Notes: a model not told the origin generated them from the sequence alone. 64,000 nucleotides of DNA from Cricetomys ansorgei (GCA_026225945.1 JAMJFZ010000597.1:124001-188000), one strand, 5' to 3'; positions 24,001-36,259 are shown, counted from the stretch's first letter. Numbers and translations: made by a program.

Positions 24001-26085
24001 ATAGAAACTTCTGGAATCAAAACAGGCTTTCAACTTATTTTTACTAAAGGCTAGTCACATTTAATCATTATTTTTACAGAGAGACTGGAGAGTTCTCTTC
24101 TCTGTCCCTTTTGTAGTATACCATTACAGAACATTATCTAATAGCTAAGACTTAACAGTAGTTCAAAACCTTTTAACTTTGCACTTGTAATATCTCATAG
24201 TGTAATGTGCACTTTCTTTTCAGCAGCATCTTGTCTTTTTGGCCTAAACCAGCTGTTACTAGGGCTTAGATATCACATGGCCCCTCAATTTAAAACTGCA
24301 GGTTCTTTTATAAACTTCAGTTATCTTTATTTGTTTTGTTTTAAACAATTGACTCTTGAACTGAAAAATTTGGCTGTCAGCAAGAGATGCATTCCTGTAC
24401 AAGAATACACAGAGATATAGCTTCTGATACCTTACCAAACACTCTTTCTTAAAATCTTAACTTTACAAACTTTACTTTAGTACACAAAGACACTATACAA
24501 AATCTAATTTAACTTAATGTTCTTTTGGGCTTTTTGAAAAAAGGGAACCCTGAAATCTCCAGTCCCACAGATCAGCAGAGGCAGAAAGGGCCGATCTGTA
24601 TAACTGGAAACCCCAGAACCCCTAGTATTACATAGCTTGGTTGCCTGCATCCGTTGGGTCACAAGCCTCTAATGGGAGAGCCACAATTCTGTCAGGGGAG
24701 GTGGTTCTCGGGCTCTGGGTCTCTGAGGCTGGTCCCTGGGCTGGAGGCACAGGGGGTCTTTTTAGATTTACACCAGAAAACATAACTTTATAATAGAGAA
24801 GTCTTAATCAGGTAAAAAAAAAACAAAAAAACCTCAGAACTTTTTGAAATTTGTTTGCTTCAGCAGCAGAAACTATTTTGGCATTTGTAAACCCGCCCCA
24901 GATCTGGCAAGCTAACGTGTATTCAAATGAACACAGAACACACATCAAAGGATCTGGAGCTTTAGAGCAGCATGTCAGTTTTCTGTGAAGGAAAACATTC
25001 TGTACCTGGAGGCCAGAGTTAATGAAGCACAACTTTAACAATGATGATACTGGACCACCTATGTGAAGTTCTTAAAAGTTTAGACCCTTAGCAGTTACTT
25101 AGGCTTTCACACTCAGACCTGTAAACCTCAAAACATTTTAAACACTTTGCCAATTAATTCAGGTGAAACAGGTTTTTTACTGAATCAGATTAGCGAGAAC
25201 GACAACTGGGCTGCTACTTTCACTTTGTACCTGCAGTGGTGGACACTGCTGTACCAGCAGTGGCTGAGGAGGCAGCAGATGACATTTCCAAATGTACATT
25301 CCTCCTGTCCCTCCTTAAGCAGCAGCCTGTCTTCTAATTTTGGCAGTCATTACAGGGCACTCCGTTAGGTTTTTCACACAAGAAAGTTTGGCAGTTATCT
25401 CAGGAGCAGGTTGGGCATGCTTCCTTTGCTCGCTCCCAAGAGGAGAAACTGGGAGCCCTTGGCCCCTCTTCCCCCTCTTTCCGCTTTTGCTGGCTTTTTC
25501 TCATTAACCTTTTTCTCTTCTGTGGCTGAGAGCACCCAAGCCAAGGCTGCTGAGTTGAAACTAGCAGCCCAGAGTTATTGAAAACCAAGTTCATCTAGGG
25601 TTTGTTCATCCCTCTTCCCCTTCTCTGCAGCTGGCCCTCCACCCCTGGCTTACAGCTTGGCTCAAGTTGTTGGCTGGCCAGGGGAGCGGCACTCACCAAC
25701 AGCGTGTGCGGGGAGCAGTTCATGTTACACAGGAACACAGACAAACACAAAACGGACAACCATGAAACAGAGACAAACATGAAGACAGACAAGACAGACA
25801 CACAGACAAGACAGTGGCCACAATTTTTCAGAAGTACTCTCAGTAGCCTAGGAACTGAAAGTATGCACTCCTCTCCCTTTTGTTGAACCCCTTCAGGGAG
25901 GAAGTGAATCTGAGCCCTCATTTTTCTGTTATCCACTAGGAATTGGAATGGGAGGAGGGTGCTGGTCAGGCTTCATCTCAGGTAGGCTGGTGATTGAACA
26001 GAATAGTCTCAAAGAGGTTAATCAAGCCTTTTACTAAGTCCAAGGAGGTAGAAGCAGTCATTGGTTTCAAGTCCAAAAATATCGT
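21055..26085 (-). other. retroviral internal region, no coding gene recognised
   Basis: About 5 kb between the polypurine tract and the minisatellite. Small minus-strand frames (for example 22043-22264 and 25400-25594) show no protease, reverse transcriptase, zinc-knuckle or envelope motif that I can see. A direct 45-bp duplication sits at 21509-21553 and 21554-21598. The element would depend on proteins from other retroviruses to move. Confidence 0.6.
21509..21598. repeat. 45-bp tandem duplication inside the retrovirus
   Basis: Two adjacent copies starting 'cattgtaacaaatgtttgtt', differing at a few bases ('aatagcc'/'aacaacc', 'atcacc'/'attacc'). Confidence 0.95.
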
Positions 26086-26090
26086 CAGTC

Positions 26091-26624
26091 CAAGTCCACA
26101 GACACACAGACACAACTGATACCAAGTCCACAGGCACACAGACACAACAGATACCAAGTCCACAGACACAACTGATACCAAGTCCACAGGCACACAGACA
26201 CAACTGATACCAAGTCCACAGGCACAGACACAACTGATACCAAGTCCACAGGCACAACTGATACCAAGTCCACAGACACAGAGACACAACTGATACCAGT
26301 CCACAGGCACAACTGATACCAAGTCCACAGACACACAGACACAACTGATACCAAGTCCACAGACACACAGACACAACTGATACCAAGTCCACAGACACAC
26401 AGACACAACTGATACCAAGTCCACAGACACACAGACACAACTGATACCAAGTCCACAGGCACACAGACACAACTGATACCAAGTCCACAGGCACACAGAC
26501 ACAACTGATACCAAGTCCACAGGCACACAGACACAACTGATACCAAGTCCACAGGCACACAGACACAACTGATACCAAGTCCACAGACACACAGACACAA
26601 CTGATACCAAGTCCACAGACACAC
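26091..26624 (-). repeat. 32-bp minisatellite in the retroviral leader
   Basis: 17 copies of 'caactgataccaagtccaca' plus a variable 'ggcacacagacaca'. The unit is 32 bp in the regular right-hand half and shortened by internal deletions in the left half. Because 32 is not a multiple of three and the unit has no stop on the minus strand, all three minus frames stay open for about 180-214 codons, giving low-complexity Val/Cys/Leu/Trp-rich translations. I regard these as non-coding. Confidence 0.97.
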
Positions 26625-26669
26625 TAAAACTTCCAGAGATGAGTCACAGTGCGACTCGGAAAAACTCGT

Positions 26670-26765
26670 AACTGGTCTGAGAGCGGTATTTCAGCATCAA
26701 TTGACCTAACCCTAACAAACTGGTCTGAGAGCGATATTTCAGCATCGATTTACCTAACCTTATTC
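26670..26765. repeat. 48-bp tandem duplication next to the minisatellite
   Basis: Two adjacent copies of 'aactggtctgagagcg' plus 'tatttcagcatc', with 'acctaacc' at the end of each. Start points 26670 and 26718. Confidence 0.9.
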
Positions 26766-27015
26766 TCATGGAGATTCGAGACGTCTTCACAAACCTCCAG
26801 CGGCCCAATTTGGACACGTCTGTCCTCTATATGGTTAATGGCCGCCCAAAAGCCCTAAACAAACTGGGTTTGCAAACACCAAAGTAAAAACAGAATGGAA
26901 GGCACCAAAGTGACAACAGAAAGAACAGAAGGTACTCACTTGCTACTCACTCACTCTACATTCACTCAAATAAACCTCCGATTCGGGGGTCCTCAGTGTC
27001 CAAATCGGTGGTCTT

Positions 27016-27033
27016 TTCCTGACCAATGCAAAA
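27016..27033 (-). other. primer-binding site, tRNA-Gly type
   Basis: One base inside the 5' LTR, the minus strand reads TTTTGCATTGGTCAGGAA. It agrees at 14 of 18 positions with the complement of the 3' end of tRNA-Gly(GCC), TGGTGCATTGGCCGGGAA. All four differences are G-to-T, C-to-T or G-to-A changes. Confidence 0.75.
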
Positions 27034-27034
27034 T

Positions 27035-27491
27035 TGAGAAGCCACAAAGAGATTACGAGGAGTCCACTCTGGGTCTTCTTTATCAGGTGAGACCCCAAGA
27101 GAGACACTGAGGCACGAATAGTTGCAAGAGCATGAGGCTTATTGTACCGACGCATCCTTCCTATGCGTCGGGGTGGACCTCCATAGAGTCCCCACTCAGA
27201 GGGCAGGAGGCCACCCCGAGGGGATTTTCAGACTTGCTTATATACTCTTTTCTTAGCAACCACATAATCTTTAAGCTGATTGGTTGGGTGCAATGACATA
27301 GATTGGTATGTTCCAGGTGTATTGTTCTGTAGCTAGGGAGTGATGAGCTGAAACCTATTCATATGTGAATATTACTAGAACTTTTCCTTATCTGGGTGCC
27401 AAGGTTTCTGGAAAGTTCAGGCAAAGTTCAGGCCTACTTGTACATTCTCAAGCCTTACTAAAGTTTGGTCAAGTCCAGCTTTGGCCTTACC
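27035..27491 (-). repeat. 5' LTR of the endogenous retrovirus
   Basis: 457 bp, the same length as the other LTR and about 95% identical by eye. In its own orientation it ends in ...GCTTCTCA, keeping the canonical CA, while its first base is mutated (GGTAAGG instead of TGTAAGG). Confidence 0.95.
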
Positions 27492-27495
27492 GGGT

Positions 27496-28180
27496 AATGC
27501 TATAGATGCTATAGTTTCAAGAGTGGGGAAAGTGGTGTAATGTATTATAATCAATAAAATGCAGGACACTGGGACCAGAGGACTTCCATCTAAATCTCAG
27601 CTCTGCTGATTGATAGCAGTGTGGTATTCATAACTTATCAACCTTTCAGTGCCTCATTTGCCAACTAAGCACATATTATTTACAGTAATCTATCCATACT
27701 TACTTTCAGAACAAATAAGCACACAGTGCTTGTGGTTAATACAGTGAATGGTTAGTGGCTATCGTGGTTGATGTACTTTTAAAATTTTTGTGAGAATAGT
27801 CAAAACTTCCAAAGGAAATAAGTATAGAAGACGAAGACATAAGAAATCCCCATTTTATATATGAGCACCTTGACCTTGAAGAACCTGGGTTAGTATGCTG
27901 AACGAGTGTGTAGAGAAGAGCAAAGAAAGTGGAGGAGGGAGTGAGAGAGAGTCAGGACTTGAGATGCAGACAGTTACCCCAGTAGCTGCCTGGGGTCGGC
28001 TACTCTGAGGTTTTTGTTATCATAGGGTATAAGTACATCAAAGGCCTGTTGGTGTGTCAAGATTCACACCCAAGGAAGGTCCTTCCCTGTTCAGCCTCTG
28101 ACCACAATTCTGGCCACATCATTTGTTACTCCTTTCTATACATGGATGTGAAATCCTGATACTTGTTGCTTATCTGTTAT
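27496..28180. other. intergenic, nothing recognised
   Basis: Unique AT-rich DNA after the retrovirus. No exon or repeat that I can name. Confidence 0.55.
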
Positions 28181-28181
28181 C

Positions 28182-28182
<1 letters not shown>

Positions 28183-28233
<51 letters not shown>
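28183..28233. repeat. (TG)n microsatellite
   Basis: About 25 uninterrupted TG units. Confidence 0.98.
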
Positions 28234-28234
<1 letters not shown>

Positions 28235-28914
28235 GATTATTTTTCCAATTAATTCCCCCAACTGCTTCATAAACATTTACATACATTCATGATTTGCCTC
28301 ATACATTTCTTTCCCAGTAAAATCTCTACTCATCTCTGAAGGTGATAAATGATGGCATCAAGTTTTTGTAATAGTCTCCGTGGTGCAGGCAACACATTTG
28401 GTTTTGTAGACACTCGTTTGCCTCTCCTCTATTAAATTAGTAATAAGCTATAATATGTATAATCACATATTTTCTGTGTCTAATATGGATTCTACATTCT
28501 ACATAATGTCTACATTGGCCTAATGTAAAAACTCAAATTAATCCCTGAGCTGACTATTGCTGACTGGGAAAGGGACACTGCCATCTCAGCTCAAAAGTAA
28601 TAGTAACAACCTTGTTGACCTTCAAGTCCTGGCATGCATGAGAATTAACTCATGCTTACTGCAGGCACATCATAAGACTATTCCTAGCATAAATACTGAT
28701 CTTCTCAGGAAGAGATAAAGCCTTTAATATATAGAAGCTAAAAGAGCCTAGATAGAGAGACAGCACACATGGAAAAGCAAATGGACAGTTCATCCTTAAT
28801 TTGCCCCTTTGTTAATGTAGTAATAACAAGCCTGCACAGAGTTAGAAATAAACATTCTCAGGATTTAAAAAGGACAGATAGCCTTCCAAATCAGTAATAG
28901 CTAAAAAATGTGGC

Positions 28915-28946
28915 AATAATAATAATAATTATTATTATTATTATTT
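28915..28946. repeat. (AAT)n-(ATT)n perfect inverted run
   Basis: Five AAT units run into about six ATT units, so the DNA can fold on itself as a short cruciform. Typical of a mutated trinucleotide microsatellite. Confidence 0.9.
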
Positions 28947-28949
28947 ATG

Positions 28950-30170
28950 GCTGTGACTTGGGCATACAGATACATACAAAGAAGCTTAAAAACCATGAAA
29001 ACTCTTCTCTGGCACCTCCATGCCATATTGCCCTGACTGTTTGAGGTAATTGAAATATAATTCAACAGGGTGACATCCAGCTATCCATTAATTGACCACT
29101 GTGTCAAATGGTCTCTGATAGTAAACACAAATTTTAAAGCTTGCAGCTTCAGAATGAAGGACACCCCTATTTATACTGGTTCCTTTTGCAATGTGTCTGT
29201 CACCTGCAAACTGTTAGATAAACAAACCTGCATTTGCTATTTAAGCTACAGAAAAATCTTTGTCTCTCTTGGAGCCTTTGTGTGATTCCCTCTTAGCATA
29301 GAGACTGTCAGTTTCTATTAAAAGCACTCCTGCATGTCATTCTGAAAAGCGTGTCTGTACATGTCATTTTCTACATGGTTCACCTCCTTCCATGGAGTGT
29401 TTGTGGAACCTTTCCTGGCTGCAAAGGACTGGATCCCTGCAAGAATCTACGTTGATAACCTGAGATCTCAGGCTATATTCTAGTCACTTCTGCTTCCCTC
29501 TGTGTAAGGCATGAATATAATGGCAACAAGGGTAGTTTCTTAAAAACAACCAGTGGGAAAAATGAATGAACTTACAAACTTACTAATGACATTTTTGCCT
29601 GCTTAGCTTGTAGCATAACAAAGTATGCTTTAGACCTATTTTAAGTATAGATTTCAGAATGATAATTCAGGAAAAAAGAACTCATAGACATTTTTGATTG
29701 TGAAATATAGGCTACATTTAATAGAATAAGCAATTCAAATGGGAGATTTCTAGTATCAAAACTGTAAGTTGGAAAATATTTATGACTCTTGCCCCAGTTG
29801 TTGTCATAGCAATAATAGGTTGTCATTAGTGGAAGGATATGTGACCATACTACAACGTCCTCTTCTTCAAACACAATGCAAACATGAGACTAAATTCCAT
29901 AAAAATAAACTCTGTAATGCAAATATGTTATCTGTTTAATTCTGTTTTTTTCTGTAATAGTTTTCTCACAAGGAAAATGTGATATCCTAAATTTGCAAAG
30001 GTTTCAGAAAGTTTACAGATAAAACTGACTTAAATCATTGTTTTGCATTTGTTATGGATTTCTTTTGCACTGTTTTCTATGTACCCCAGTCTATTGAAAT
30101 GGACACACTAGATGAATTGATACCATACACCTGCATATTGATGAAATTATTCTCTATTTTTCCACATTCT
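28950..30170. other. intergenic, no gene seen
   Basis: AT-rich. Forms the 3' flank of the OR pseudogene. Open frames at 29070-29285 and 29641-29874 are short and unrecognised. Confidence 0.5.
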
Positions 30171-30176
30171 GAAATT

Positions 30177-30615
30177 TTACTTGTTTTTTAGTCTTTTTAT
30201 TTCATTAATGTCAGTCTTGTCTCCACTAAAAAATTTGATTACACTCTCCTGAATCTGCTTGGTCTTGACTCCATAAACAATTGGGTCATGGTAGAGGGCA
30301 GTGGCAGGTAAAGGTTGGCCACTATGATGTGGATGTGGTGGGGAATGGTGTGTCGCCCAAAACAGTGAGTAAAGAAATTTAAAAAGGCAGGTACATAAGT
30401 GACTGCAATAGCACAGATGTGGGATGTACAGGTGCTGAAGGCTTTGTGATGAGCGTCAGCAGAGGACAGGTTCATTACTGCTCTCAGTATCATTGTGAAT
30501 GACACAGTGATACAGAATATGTCAAATGCACAAACCACAAGAGCAACTAACAGACCATAGACTGCATTGACTTTGACATTGCTACAGGATATCTTGGCCA
30601 CGGATATGTGGACAC
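30177..30615 (-). pseudogene. OR52N-like olfactory receptor pseudogene, 3' half only
   Basis: The minus strand encodes the C-terminal half of an OR52N-type receptor. It starts at a degraded CVHISVAK (CDHMSVAK in the intact gene, residues 181-188) and continues through the second extracellular loop, TM5, KAFSTCTSH, TM6 and TM7 to a stop at 30177-30179. Two defects are visible. First, everything upstream (TM1-TM4, including the MALDRY motif) is missing; OR homology stops abruptly near 30615 and LINE-like DNA follows. Second, one base is deleted at about 30285-30286 in the TM7 NPIVY codons ('gggtcatgg' against 'gggttcatgg' in the 14380-15336 gene). A Met codon at 30677-30679 opens the frame but is not the receptor's start. 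No function is expected. Confidence 0.95.
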
Positions 30616-30689
30616 ACTTGGCTATACCCAGGTAGGGGACACTTATCCTCCTCCCTGTTCTTAATTCAGCTCTCTCCATACATACATTT

Positions 30690-31460
30690 AATCCTATGCA
30701 GTTTGCCTATCTGATCTCCTGTTCCCAACCCATCTTCATCCCCCTTGGGTTGCTGCCTCTTGATGCAGATCTCCAGGGTCCCCATGGTTCTTTTCCACTG
30801 TCCCACTCAGCTTTCCTTCTATCTCATCCCCATTGCTATGTGATTCTCCACCAACCCACAGATCAGCTCTCTACCAGGGACCCCACAGCCACCACACTTG
30901 CTAGGATTCAGAGACTCCACTACTGCCAAACTGGCCAGGACCCAAAATGGGCAACCACAATCAAAGAATAGAACATCTACCCAACAATGGCAAAACCAGA
31001 TATTTACACCAAGAAGCATTTCAAGTACCATAACTCCAGAAGCCTAGATCCCAACACAAAAACAAGATATGAATGAATAATTGAAATAATATGCTTCCCT
31101 CTGGGAGCCAGAAACCTATGGCAATGGGCTCCTGAGAGAAGCAATTTCACTGAAGCATAAGACAAGGACTTCAAAATAGCAATATGAAAATGTTCAGGGC
31201 CTGACAACTGGTTGTGAATAAATGTTTTATTGACAACACAATCGACTTCAGTAATGGGAAAACATCACACATGAAAGCAGAAAGAAATAGAATGACCAAG
31301 GAAATATTAAACTGAAATAAAGCTGGAAACAAAAAAGTCGGGATGTCAAACCAAAACCTCAGAGGTAAGCTCCACAAACAGATTAAAAAAAATGGAAGAG
31401 AGAATTTTAGGCCTTGAAGACAAGGGAGAGGAAATGGATCGCTTAGTCGAGAAAATGTAT
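30690..31460 (+). mobile_element. LINE-1 5' UTR/ORF1-region fragment
   Basis: Contains the phrases of an older rodent L1 5' end: 'ccataactccagaagcctag', 'ggcaatgggctcctgagagaa', 'gccttgaagacaaggg' and 'gaggaaatggatcg', with an A-rich ORF1-like stretch. It is truncated before ORF2. It starts within about 75 bases of the point where OR homology is lost, so it or a related rearrangement probably removed the OR 5' half. Confidence 0.65.
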
Positions 31461-31464
31461 GTGC

Positions 31465-33865
31465 TGAACTTCCCACTTCAAGGTTCAGTGAGTCACAGTG
31501 ATCTTCTCCTAGTTGGATAAACATAGTCCTACAATATATGCAAAAGAAGGGAAAGCAAATTGCTAAGTGTCTATCTCTAAAAATGTAATAGCAGCCTATT
31601 TTTAGTGAATGCTTGGTATTAGAATGTAGGGACTTGGACTTTGAATTAAACCTTATCTCTGAAATTGGTTATCTGGATAGACTTGAGAAAACAAAACTTT
31701 CCTTGAACAATCATAATGCTCAAAGGGTAATAACAGCATTATACACCATGCTGTTTGGATTGGATTTGAGTGTATCTGAATGTGAGGATCACTGGATATC
31801 TAGCCAAAATTAGTGGTTTCTGAAAATACAACTTCAAATTATAAGTTGGCAGTCAAAGCTACTGAGTCAGAGATATTTATGGAAACGCTGCCTGTGCTGC
31901 ATTGGGCCACTTCACTGCAGCTTTGGTTCTCACACACAATATGCACACTTTGCCCTTTGTAAGACATCACTCCATGCAGTACCAACACTGCCTGGGTCAC
32001 CTTGACTCAGATTCGACAATATTGTTTGTTATGGATCCTAGTGAGCTTAATTGTTCATGCAAGGTCCTTTGGCCATTATTAAAAAATAGTGGTTTTGTTA
32101 CAAAAACAAAGGTTTTTCATGTTTTCCTGCCATCATTACTTGGTATGTAAGTATCAAATTACTATCTCTTTGGATTGCATTGTATTATTATGTTTGAATT
32201 TAAATATTGTTATTTAAGCTATTGACTTGAGTTTCATTAAGAAAATTATTAAATGGCTTGGACTAATTTTCTATCAATATCTAAAATCACCATAAACAAC
32301 CTATTTCTGTTTTGTGCAACATAGTTATGTGCAGCAGCATTTTCAGTCTTGGCAATTATAAAACAAAATATCCATGACCTCTGAAAAATCCTTTAGATGC
32401 TCTGTGTCCCACAGTATGAAACAGTCAGCCAGGTTTCAGTTTATTTGACAATAAACAACAGTATATATATCTTATTAATATAAATTTTCTTTGTCTTTAA
32501 TAAATAGTAAAATTTTATGCATACCAAAGATCTGTTTTAAATAATTTTCTTTCTGATTTATGGGCAGGATTTGGTTTATATTTTTACTTTGCATCCCTAT
32601 ATATTTGGGATTATGTAAAAGCTTTCCAGGAGAAAGGGCTCATAAATAGAAAAAGTTCTGAACATTCTGCTCTGTACCATAGAGGTGTTAGAATGGCTAG
32701 ATGAGTATTCCTCATCAGTATCTTGAATATAGTCATCAATTCAAATTATCTGTTATAATAACCAACAACATGTGATAGGAAATGCTTTACCCTTTAGCAC
32801 ATTCACTGTCTTCAACATTCTTTAAAGCATTCTAGTTTCAGGATACATTAATTTACCAAGTAGATAAACCCTTTATGTTCTGTGTGCAAATATTCCAGTG
32901 CAGGCTGATTCCTTTATTCAGCTCTAGACTATATAGACAATATTATCCTCATTGTATCATTGTATAAGTAAGGGAATGTGGGTGCAAGGTGACTCACAAC
33001 AACCTTAGTTCACAAAAGCATAGTGGTGGCTAAGTGCAAGAGTGAAAAAAAATGTTGTTTTTAATTGGATCTTAGGGGAGAGACACAGAACAAACACAAG
33101 AAGTTAGAGTTGGTACTTCAATGAGGGAGCTCACCACATAGATACTATCTATGGTTGGGTTGTCATATCTGCACAAGTTCACACATATGCAATGTGTCTC
33201 CTAGCTGCATGAGAGACTGCTTTGGAGCACTTCTGTAGAAGGCCTTCTTCTAGCAAGTCCTCCCAACACTTTCTGCTCTCTGGTATTATATAATCTTGGA
33301 TCAATTCTCATTTTCCCAATAAGAGCATTATACTAGAAACAATTCAGGACATAATCATATATTATCTAAGGCAAAAATGTTTTCCTCCTATAAGGAACCT
33401 AAAACTGCCCAAATTTGGCTATCTCTGTGTAATTACGTGTAAATTAAAATTTGTTTCAGTTTTGGAAGGTCATATTTCCTTTTATTCCCCAAATGAATAG
33501 CCATTTTCCTGGTCAACAATCATACCCCAATCACTACAGTTCTTTTAATTTTCTAAAGGAAGAGTCATTGGAAGCCATTCCAGCTTACCTTAGTATCAAC
33601 AAAGACCAGACTAGTGGGCATGACTGAGCATCAGGAGTTCTATGACAGTCAGGTTCTACCTGCAGCCAACATGGCTGGGCCTTTTGAGGAATGCATATCC
33701 TTGAGTTTGTGCGCCTGATTGGCTCTTTTCAGTTTGCTCTCCCAGGAGGCACAGAGAGAAGGATACTTCCTTTGGGACTCTTGTGATAATTTCTACACTT
33801 ACTAGTTCTTTAAACACTGATGAAATGAAAGAAAAATGATATCCTAGTTTTTCAAAAGATCTTTA
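31465..33865. other. intergenic, no gene seen
   Basis: 2.4 kb of AT-rich unique DNA. The open frames (31613-31813, 31902-32150) are short and resemble nothing I know. No receptor fragment that could be the missing 5' half was found. Confidence 0.55.
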
Positions 33866-33869
33866 GGCA

Positions 33870-34275
33870 CAGCCTATGCAAAACCTGCCCAGGTTCAAAC
33901 CAAATCAAATTCCAGCACCAAAAAGGGGAAGTGGACACAAAGTCCTATCCCTAACGAAGATGCTATTTGCAGTTGATACCTACCAGCAAAGGGAAAACCA
34001 GAATTCTCCAATAGTGTTACTAGGTTATCAACCACACGCCAGGCCAGGCAAGCCGCATACCCACGAGTAGATGGATGGCAAACATAAAACATACTACACG
34101 TTTTTTGGTATTTTGTTTTGTTAAGTTTCTTTCTTTGTCTTATTTTGTTTGTTTGTTGTTGGGGAGAGAGGAAAGTGGGGGAGGTTGGGAGAACCTGAGA
34201 TGAGTTTCAGGAAGGAAAAAATATGATTAAAATGTATTGTATGAAAAAAATTAAATAAAAATAAGAAAAATAATA
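33870..34275 (+). mobile_element. LINE-1 3' UTR fragment
   Basis: Same phrases as 12440-13125: 'gcacagcctatgcaaaac', 'atgctatttgcagttgat', a TTTG-rich tract, a G-rich stretch and a final 'attgtatgaaaaaaatt' with A-rich tail. Confidence 0.7.
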
Positions 34276-34889
34276 TTAAATGTATTCTTCTATGCATAGC
34301 TTCTGACCAATAACTCTGATGCTCATAAAAATAATTATTCATTTCATGTATATGATCACGTGTTAATCTTACCACATTTTATCACCTACTATACACATGC
34401 ATATGTATGTACATGAATATACACAGATACATATATGTATTCATATTTTATAAAGTTTTTAAAAAATCAAGACAGAGAAAATGAGACACCGAATTATAAG
34501 TATTGTACAAAGTTACAGAGAAGTGTGTCCTAGCTAGTTTATATTCATTTTGAGCTTATCAATTATGTAGTGAATACAAAAATCACACATGTCTGCATAA
34601 ATACAGATATTTGCTGTCTTGGGGGACTTGACAATCAGTGGCATATATCCTTCCATGTGCTTTGTTGGTTAGATTTTCTCTTAAGCATTTCCTTGTCCAG
34701 AGACTGATACTGAAGGGATTTGGAAAACAAATTTAAATGATTTTGTCATTTCAGGTAGCGGATATATAAAGATTCCTGCTTAACTCAGGGTAAATGCTTA
34801 AAATCATCTTTCAGCCTGGATTACAGGGGACTACCTCTTAAATTATCCAAGGAAGAAGGAATAGGAAGATGTATTAGTAAGAAGTGAGC

Positions 34890-35206
34890 TGTGTCAGCTC
34901 ACCAGGAATGACAAGGAAGTGTTTTTCATAGGTGCAAACTCTGCCAGACCTCAGAAGAGGGAACCACCATCCTGGCCAGTGCCATACTCAATCAACAGTG
35001 GAACCCTGAGCATCTGAGCTCAGGTGTTTAATTGGTTCAGAACTCTTCAGGTAGTCTACTGATAGCACATGCAGATCACTAGCAATTAAGCAACCCCCAC
35101 AGAAATCCAACACCTGCAAACAATACAGAGAGCCCTTGACAGCCCCTAACCCAACAGTGCATAAAACAATTATTTTATACATAACTAAAAATAAATTTCT
35201 GCAACA
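34890..35206 (-). repeat. LTR (3' copy) of the short element
   Basis: 317 bp. Shares 'gggaaccaccatcctggcca' and 'ttttatacataacta' with its partner. Confidence 0.85.
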
Positions 35207-36259
35207 ATTCCCCTTTTGTGTATAAGCCAATCAAAAAATTGCTTTTTATCTCTACAACACAATTTAAAACTACACCAACAAAATTATTTACAAGAGGAAC
35301 AGTCATGAGGGTTGTTAATACACAGGACCAAAGGAAAGCAAATATCTATCAAGCTTTCCATAACGTCATTGGATAGCAGATAAACGTTATCAATGTCCAA
35401 TTATCTACAATTCACTCACAATCTTCTGGGCTACTCCAAAGGGCTTGGGTCACTTCTCTGCCTCTGCCCTCTGCAGCAAACGCAGCTTGTCCTCCAGGTT
35501 CTGGACGATTTTACTGATTGCTGCTGCTGTTCTTGGTGGTCGCCCCACGGTACTAGCCTCTCAAAAACTGCTGAGGTCCCTCACTGAAACTGGGCTGCTC
35601 TTTCACCAATCGCCTCTCCTAGGCTCTTTTCATGGTGCCAAGCATCAACTTCTCTGAATGACCCCTTCATTCTGGGCCTCTTTCAGTGCCAATCCTCAGC
35701 TGATCTCCATGATCCAATCATGTCTTCGAAACCATCGCCAGCTGGGTGACTCTTACAGTACCAAGTTCGGCTGCTGGCACAAGGTACAACTTTGGCCAGT
35801 TCTGAAGACATCTTCTGTGTGCTGATCCTTAGGAAACACTTTTCAGATTTTAAGATAGTGTTTGATTTGCTGGAAAAATAACTAGTCCTTGTCTGCAGGA
35901 AGGGTCCCATCATGGGATAGAGTTGTCATCACCATTACCATTACCGTGGTCAGGAAAAGCCGTTGAAACTTTGCTTCCTTCCTGCTCCCAGCTGAACTCT
36001 GTTTTCACCATGAAATTTCATTCAAAACATTTGTCTGAAACATGGCTCTTACCTAGGAGCATCTTGCGCATTTACAACTCTCTCTTATACAGTTTTCCTT
36101 TTATTAATACCTTAATCTCTGTCCTCTAGGAACTGCTCCAAGCATACATTACTGGACTCTGCGAAGTCTGGAGTTTCTCTTCTTTGTTGTCTCTACATTG
36201 GATTAGATGGTGTGATGTCAGTGCACCACATCGGCATGCCATTTGTAATAGAATGCTGC

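Larger units (their letters stand above)
20580..27491 (-). mobile_element. endogenous retrovirus, VL30/gammaretrovirus-like, structurally complete but without recognisable genes
   Basis: A 6,912-bp element on the minus strand, bounded by two 457-bp direct LTRs and flanked by the 4-bp repeat GGGT (20576-20579 and 27492-27495). A 4-bp duplication is what gammaretroviral (class I) integrases produce. A polypurine tract lies next to the 3' LTR and a primer-binding site next to the 5' LTR. In between I see no open frame resembling gag, pol or env; the longest frames are minisatellite artefacts. VL30 elements of mouse and rat also use a tRNA-Gly primer and lack function-coding genes, so VL30-like is the best label, but I have not matched the sequence itself to VL30. 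The LTRs differ at about 20 positions by eye, with no gaps, so the insertion is fairly young on a rodent time scale. Confidence 0.9.

Noticed and set aside
26091..26624. CRISPR-like array of about 32-bp repeats
   Set aside because: The units are directly adjacent without unique spacers, the DNA is rodent nuclear DNA, and the array lies inside a retroviral leader. It is a minisatellite.
25978..26624. Three overlapping minus-strand proteins of about 180-214 residues
   Set aside because: They are translations of the same 32-bp repeat in three frames, with low-complexity composition and no family match.
30696..30971. 91-codon plus-strand frame beside the OR pseudogene
   Set aside because: Lies in the LINE-1 5' region, and its composition fits chance reading of that DNA.
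31465..33865. Search for the missing 5' half of the OR52N pseudogene
   Set aside because: No MALDRY-like or LHRPMY-like coding sequence is visible on either strand, so a simple split by insertion is not supported.
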